From: Pyrrhosoma nymphula
Lineage: Eukaryota > Arthropoda > Insecta > Odonata > Coenagrionidae
Direction of reading: 5' to 3'
Assembly: GCA_963573305.1 (NCBI GenBank)
Contig: OY754337.1
Coordinates: forward strand, 46,079,164-46,143,163
Length of the DNA stretch: 64,000 bases
This document shows, piece by piece, positions 58,701 through 64,000 of the stretch. The position numbers and the translations under genes were made by a program. Numbering within the stretch: the stretch's first letter is position 1; each line of letters begins with the position of its first letter. A model generated the notes under the pieces. The model saw nothing but the letters and a program-made list of their open reading frames with translations. It made no database searches and had not been told where the DNA came from.

Positions 58701-60540
58701 ACATGAAGTAAATTAAGTAAACTAAATTTTGGTTAGCTAATCTTTCGTTTTTTCAACTCTGACCATAATTTATGTTTATATTCTTTTTCTCAAGATGGGA
58801 TTTTTTTGCTTGTATAGTTTTACATTTGGTTAATACCGTTAGGATTTATTGCTATTTTTGCATTGATATTCTCACAATTATTGAAGTGTAAATGTTAATT
58901 TATTATTTATTTCATTTTATCTTAAGTTAATTATTCTTAAAATTTTGATTTGTGATGACGTATACGTAGATATTTACATCAGCTAATTGTTTGGTGTCTA
59001 AGTATTTGAATTATTATTTTCTTATTTTTAGTCGTATCGAAATAATTCTTAGTTGGATTTTATTTTCATTTTATAATTTCTTACTGCCAAGAGTTAGAGG
59101 GATAAAATTTGAACTCAACTGGAACTTTTATAGTTTTGTTACATACTTTTGTTGCTAAAATGACGAGAAGTGAGATTGTATAAAAATAGCTACGTCCTCT
59201 TGTGGTGAACTTAATCAGAAATTATGACACTTTTGAGGTTGAACAAAAGCGATGAATCCTAAAACTCGGCTCGGTAGCCATCACGTTCGCTTAGTGTCTC
59301 CACATCTGGGCTGGGTTGTTGTCGGCGCCTGGGATCCGGAAAACCCTAATAATTTTCAAAGGGATTCCTCCCAACCCAATCCAAGGGTTCTTTTTTCGCC
59401 ATCGGCTTCGGAAGTCTCGGGCACGGTGGAGAGACTATTTTTTCGGCGCAGATTTTGATGAGCGACATGCCAACGTGACGCCGTCGTTGCCATGACTACG
59501 GTGGTGAGAAGCGCATTTCAAGACGAGTGGTAGGGGGCAAGAAGGATAAAGGAGAGGAGAGAAACAGCAACCCTTTGCATCTGGAATAAGAAACACCAAA
59601 GGATCATATTCAGGAAACTTCTAAAGCATTCTAATCCTGACCTTCACTCTGTAACAAGAGAAGGGAGGCAATTCAATATGTAATATGGCTCTCATTACTT
59701 GTAACAGCTAGGGTAGAGTGGGGGAAATTCCGATTCAAGTAAAACCACCAGTATTATGGGCAATAATAGCATCATAATGTTCATACACAATATGTGTGTA
59801 GATCAATAAATGCATCTGAAAAAAATACTTTTAACAAAAATATATGCATCATAATTTCCATAAATGTTTTGAACGGAGTTGCATATTTCCTAAAACATAA
59901 TAAATACGGGGATATTCCGATCAGCAGTGGAGTGATTGTGATCATATATGCATTTACCACAAATTTCCTCTCTTTGCTCCTTTACACATCTCATGAGAAA
60001 ACGCTTAACGGGACTGGAATCTTACTAAGCCACCTTTTTGTGAATCATTTGGTTTATGCTCGGTTTTATCATCTAGGTTGAATATTTACTCTGTATAAGT
60101 TAGTGCGTTCTCATGCTGTTAGCACTCAAGCCAATTTACCGACAGTGTGAAGTAATATATACAACCCGAACACTGTGTCAACAACAATTTAATGACGTAA
60201 TGTCACAAAAGGCAGAGCATTCATCATCTTTTTCCTCAATGGGCCTGCTCACTAGGGATACACCACGCCCCAGGGAAGTGCGACACATTCCTTAGAAAAG
60301 TAATTACCCATAGTAAATAGCAAGAGAGAATAATGTATCCCACCAATCCCAATAGCCCATTTCCAGTTGGTAGCCCAAGAGCTCTACATTCTAAACATTA
60401 ACCAGGAATTCCTGAAATCGTATTCGTAGATTCCTTTTGTTTCTTGAAAAGTGCTAGAATAAGCCTCACTGTACCGGGGAAACTCAAGAGTAAATGTTCC
60501 ATACTATTTACATATTTGACAAATTAAACTTTGCCCAGTT
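55742..60540. other. AT-rich stretch; GC-richer patch at about 59250-59470
   Basis: The 68-codon frame at 59252-59458 and the 106-123-codon frames at 57992-58363 have no recognised domain. No repeat termini seen. Confidence 0.4.
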
Positions 60541-60721
60541 ATAGCAATGAAGAGACTTTGTGACTTCCACAATTTATTTGAAAAAGAACGACCGGTTTCG
60601 GCAGTCAAGCCATCTTCAGGTACATATTTTTTTTAAATATACCTGAATATGGCTTGACAGCCGAAACCGGTCGTTCTTTTTCAAATAAACTGTGGAAGTC
60701 ACTAAGTCTCCTCAACGCTAT
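60541..60721. repeat. 181-bp near-perfect foldback with hammerhead-like cores (PLE-5 type)
   Basis: 82-bp arms (60541-60622 and 60640-60721), about 90% or more alike by eye, with a 17-nt AT loop. Each arm carries GAACGACCGGTTTCGGC in the outer-to-inner direction. Hammerhead-like motifs are at 60592-60620 (minus: CTGAAGA, T, GGC/GCC hairpin, GAAAC) and 60642-60670 (plus: CTGAATA, T, GGCT/AGCC hairpin, GAAAC). No coding sequence. Confidence 0.82.
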
Positions 60722-61912
60722 TATGGAGTCCTACCACCACGTCATAGCTTCCAATTTCGATTTAATTTTCTCAATTATATTTTATTTGCCAACGAATTTT
60801 AATCTGATATTTAAAAATGACATGCAGCTTGTATTTGGCATTTAATGTACACTGACACGTTTCAATCGGTCAATTTATTTTTTTTAATACGGTGTAAAAT
60901 GAATAACTTAACTAGTATTCATTTATCATACTTTCTGAGAATTATTTATTTAAGTAATTAAAGCCAATTTTGCGTATGAATGGGAATAACAGCCGCTAAT
61001 TTATATCTTAATGAGAATTTTTGAACAAATGCTGTCTCCGGTTGATAAATAATTCGCATAGGATAATGTGAGAATCGAAAGTGAAGATAATTTAATTAAA
61101 AGTTGAGGTTTTGTAAAAAAAAAAAACTGTCAAAGAAGAAAAATAATATTTAATCTGCTTAAAGGGAACCAAAATACCATTCAGCTAGTTTAAAATGTTT
61201 TTATAAAGGAATTTTGAATGCCATTCCAGCTGAAGTCGGCCGCGTTTTTATTTCTGTTTAATGTACGAGGCAATTTATAATGAGTATACATAGGGAAATA
61301 ATGTTTATTTTGAATAGAATAAAGACTGGAAGTCTTAAGAAATTTAGACTTGGTGTAGGAATGATGCAAGGTAATCAAATGTTATGATAAGGAGAAATAA
61401 GAAATTACCACGCGTCGAAGGGAAGAATAAGAGGAGTAACCGTACAACAGCCTAGCAATTTAGTTCAGATAATAAGGAAGAAAGAAAACGATACGACTGA
61501 CTAGATCTATGGAAACCTATATAACTATTGGCTTAAGAACAATAATAGTTTTGGTCATTAAACGCCAAAGAGCTCAGCACATAACTTCATTAACGTTGAG
61601 TGGAGGGGTAGGAGTAGAATATTGAGATGAAAAATATAAAGTTAGACACTATGAGGCGAAAAAATAAACAGAATTAAAAAGTACTATCACACTTAAAAAT
61701 GGTTACTTTTTAAAAAGTTGATAGACACAGATGAATGTGAAACTTTACAAAGCTTACAAAAATCTCTGTTGATATTCCCGGCCTCAGTATTCAGAAATAT
61801 TGAAATTCTAAGCTATCAGATGCTAAAATTCCAAATATGCATTATTTCATGAAATTTATTGGATTATTAGATGAAATTTAGATCTTTAGATTTAAATTTA
61901 CATTAATATTGC
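60722..61912. other. AT-rich stretch, nothing recognised
   Basis: No notable frame or repeat. Confidence 0.4.
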
Positions 61913-61981
61913 TGCACAAAGGGTAAGAAAAAGATGCATCATGAAGGAGTTCCACCATGTTACGCCACCCACCATCGCATT
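61913..61981. repeat. Rearranged copy of the PLE-4 outer flank
   Basis: GCACAAAGGGTAAGAAAAAG matches 54312-54331 in the same orientation. It is followed directly by the reverse complement of 54267-54314 (CATCATGAAGGAGTTCCACC..., CGCCACCCACCATCGCATTT). Two neighbouring pieces of the 54-kb locus are thus joined in opposite orientation here. Confidence 0.8.
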
Positions 61982-64000
61982 TACATTAATATTAGATGAA
62001 ATTTACATGAAATCAATGTCATTTAATTGAAACGAATGGATGCCTATGAAACTCTTGCAAGCATTGAGGCATTTCCGAATGTCAATACGATACCTGTATT
62101 CCCAGCGATTCATTTTTAAGCTTAAAAAGAAAAAGAGATTAAACTAGGAAAGTATTTTTTTAAGATATATATTCAAATCCAGGTTATTTCCACTCCTGCG
62201 TGCTCTTGCGGCGTATAAAATTGGAAAATTCCCAAACACTTCCTGCGCATTCTGCGACTCTCTGAAAAAAATACATCCGGAATATTGGACGTAATCAATT
62301 TCGGAAAGGGTTGAGTGGGGGTCCATTTTATGCCGTCCTTTGCATTTTCCTCTCCTTGTTTTTCGTGGAAAGACCGCCAAAAGCCCTCCCACTTAGACCA
62401 TTTTCACCCAGTCACTTAATTAAGTCTTCTCCTCGTTTCTCTCTTCCTTCTTTACTCGTCCTTCAAAACAACCCAGCCTTAATCTCTTGCAGTGAAATAC
62501 CTCCTTCCCTTATGACGAAGTTCTTTCCCACTTCCCCAATTCAGGCACCCGGTCCAACTTTTTCTCAAGTAACCCAATTCTGCTTGTTTACCCATTTCCA
62601 TTCCTCAAAATGAATTTTAATTTATCCTTTACCGGAAATTCCTTAAGAAAGGTGGGGGTCGGAATTTTACGAACCGGGTTCCAGAAAATTAACGCAAAAG
62701 AATAATTTTCCTTGATCCTGAATTAGACGAGGGTCAGCTACGCAGATTAGATATGCCAAGGAAAATGTCTATAGAAGATGAATTTCCTTTGCCACAGCAA
62801 GAATGTCGATACATTATTGGATAAATATTTAAATGTTTTACTGTGCACTACTCAACAGGAAAGTAGACAGTATTTATCATCCAAACTGTATTTCAAATAG
62901 CTAATTCCATTAGGATAAGGGTTTTAAAGATTGTATAACCATTAACCGACTGCAGGGACGGAAAATAAAGAGGTAATTAAATTGAAATACGTAATAATTA
63001 TTCCCAGAAATGCAAAGCTCTACATTGCCCCTGTAAAATAAGATTGCGCTTTGGAGCAGACATTTAATTACAAATCAGCTGCCTACAAAAAAGCGTGCAC
63101 TAATTTCCCCAGGCATCATTCAACAGAAATTAATTTTGTAAAAGACTTAACTTGATTTAGGTTGGATAATAAACGATAACACTTGGATGTATTATCTGGA
63201 GTAGGCCCCATGAAATAAGAAAATACAAGTGTGAGCTTCGCTCACTGCAAAGCACTTGAACCAGATACTAAGTAACGCCACTCATAATAAAGAGCGCCTC
63301 GTGGTTTTACAGATCTGTGAGTCTCTTAATTATTTTCTCACATTTCTAACGTAACAGTCGTTAATGCAAAATCATGCAATCATCTTAGTACTCCAAATAA
63401 GAGAATAATGATTTTTTATTCCTTAACCCGGAAAGTATTCATCGTATGAGCAACAGGAAATCTGACCTGGATATATAAACTTTTTATTCGTGACATTAAA
63501 TTGGCAGATTAAAATGAGATATACTATGAAAAATAGTTTCTTCGAACTCAATTTTTACACAATATTTCCTAATAACATTGAATCTTGACAGGATAATCCG
63601 TCATTCACCAGGGGACAAATCATTTCTCAGGCTTTATTTCTGAATCCAAAGCAAGATTTAAACTGATAAGATTTCTTTAAATATACACCCTCCCCACGTG
63701 GCACGTCGACCGACTAAATTCATTCAAACCCAACTATTACTTGTCCACCTTTGTTTTCAAATTACCCTACCGAGCGCCCTGCCACCATATAATTCTGATT
63801 TTTAGCTCCACGAGGAGAGAAAGTTTTGCTTGTCAGTATACAATAAGTTACCAGCCACATTTCTTCCTAATCATGCTTTCTATTTGCCGTGGAAAAATGT
63901 TTGAATTGATAGATTTCGCGTGGTTGAAGAAAAAAAGTGTTACGTATTTTATTAATAGAAAATTACAACATTTGTGGATCGACTGTACTAGTTTGCAAGA
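61982..64000. other. AT-rich stretch, nothing recognised
   Basis: A 100-codon plus frame (62311-62613) and an overlapping 82-codon minus frame (62144-62392) show no domain. No repeat termini recognised. Confidence 0.4.

Overview
The window looks like intron or intergenic DNA from a large, AT-rich animal genome, most likely an arthropod. The evidence is one exon of a corazonin/AKH/GnRH-type neuropeptide receptor with clean GT-AG splice sites, several arthropod-type LINE, Penelope-like (PLE), hAT and piggyBac-like repeats, tRNA-derived SINEs and many (TA)n microsatellites. There is no bacterial gene organisation, no operon, and no complete host gene. The species cannot be named from the sequence.

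Layout. 1.3-5.35 kb is a PLE cluster: a 5'-truncated PLE (reverse transcriptase plus GIY-YIG, one frameshift) on the minus strand, joined head to head to an inverted copy of its own 3' end, then a second PLE family split by a 553-bp hAT MITE with a perfect 8-bp target duplication. 7.9 kb has a decayed tRNA-Pro. 9.09-9.63 kb is a TTAA-bounded MITE, with a partial relative at 20.15-20.38 kb. 11.57-11.75 kb is the receptor exon (minus strand). 24.8-28.5 kb is a decayed LINE between two ~130-bp direct repeats. 29.3-30.0 kb resembles a LINE 3' end with a TA tail.

30.5-37.9 kb is a nested block. A tRNA-derived SINE was interrupted by a 6.6-kb hAT element (30740-37372, 8-bp duplication CTACCAGG). 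The hAT has kilobase-scale terminal inverted repeats built partly from 20-bp subrepeats and holds a broken transposase. It was itself hit by a 5'-truncated LINE (33680-35843, 12-bp duplication). Beside it lies a second SINE copy folded into a hairpin.

41.10-41.74 kb is a piggyBac-like MITE. 45.17-45.54 kb is a third PLE fragment, 46.03-46.29 kb a different SINE, 50.17-50.79 kb a LINE C-terminal fragment, 54.30-55.03 kb a G/C-rich foldback, and 55.60 and 60.54 kb two smaller foldbacks. The rest is AT-rich DNA in which I recognise nothing.

The most interesting signal is one small RNA-like design seen in at least six unrelated repeat termini: a CTGANGA-like box, one extra base, a short hairpin, then GAAAC. 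It closely resembles a hammerhead ribozyme core, which PLE terminal regions are known to carry, but with a consistent one-base departure from the canonical spacing. Nothing was computed here; alignments and folds were done by eye.
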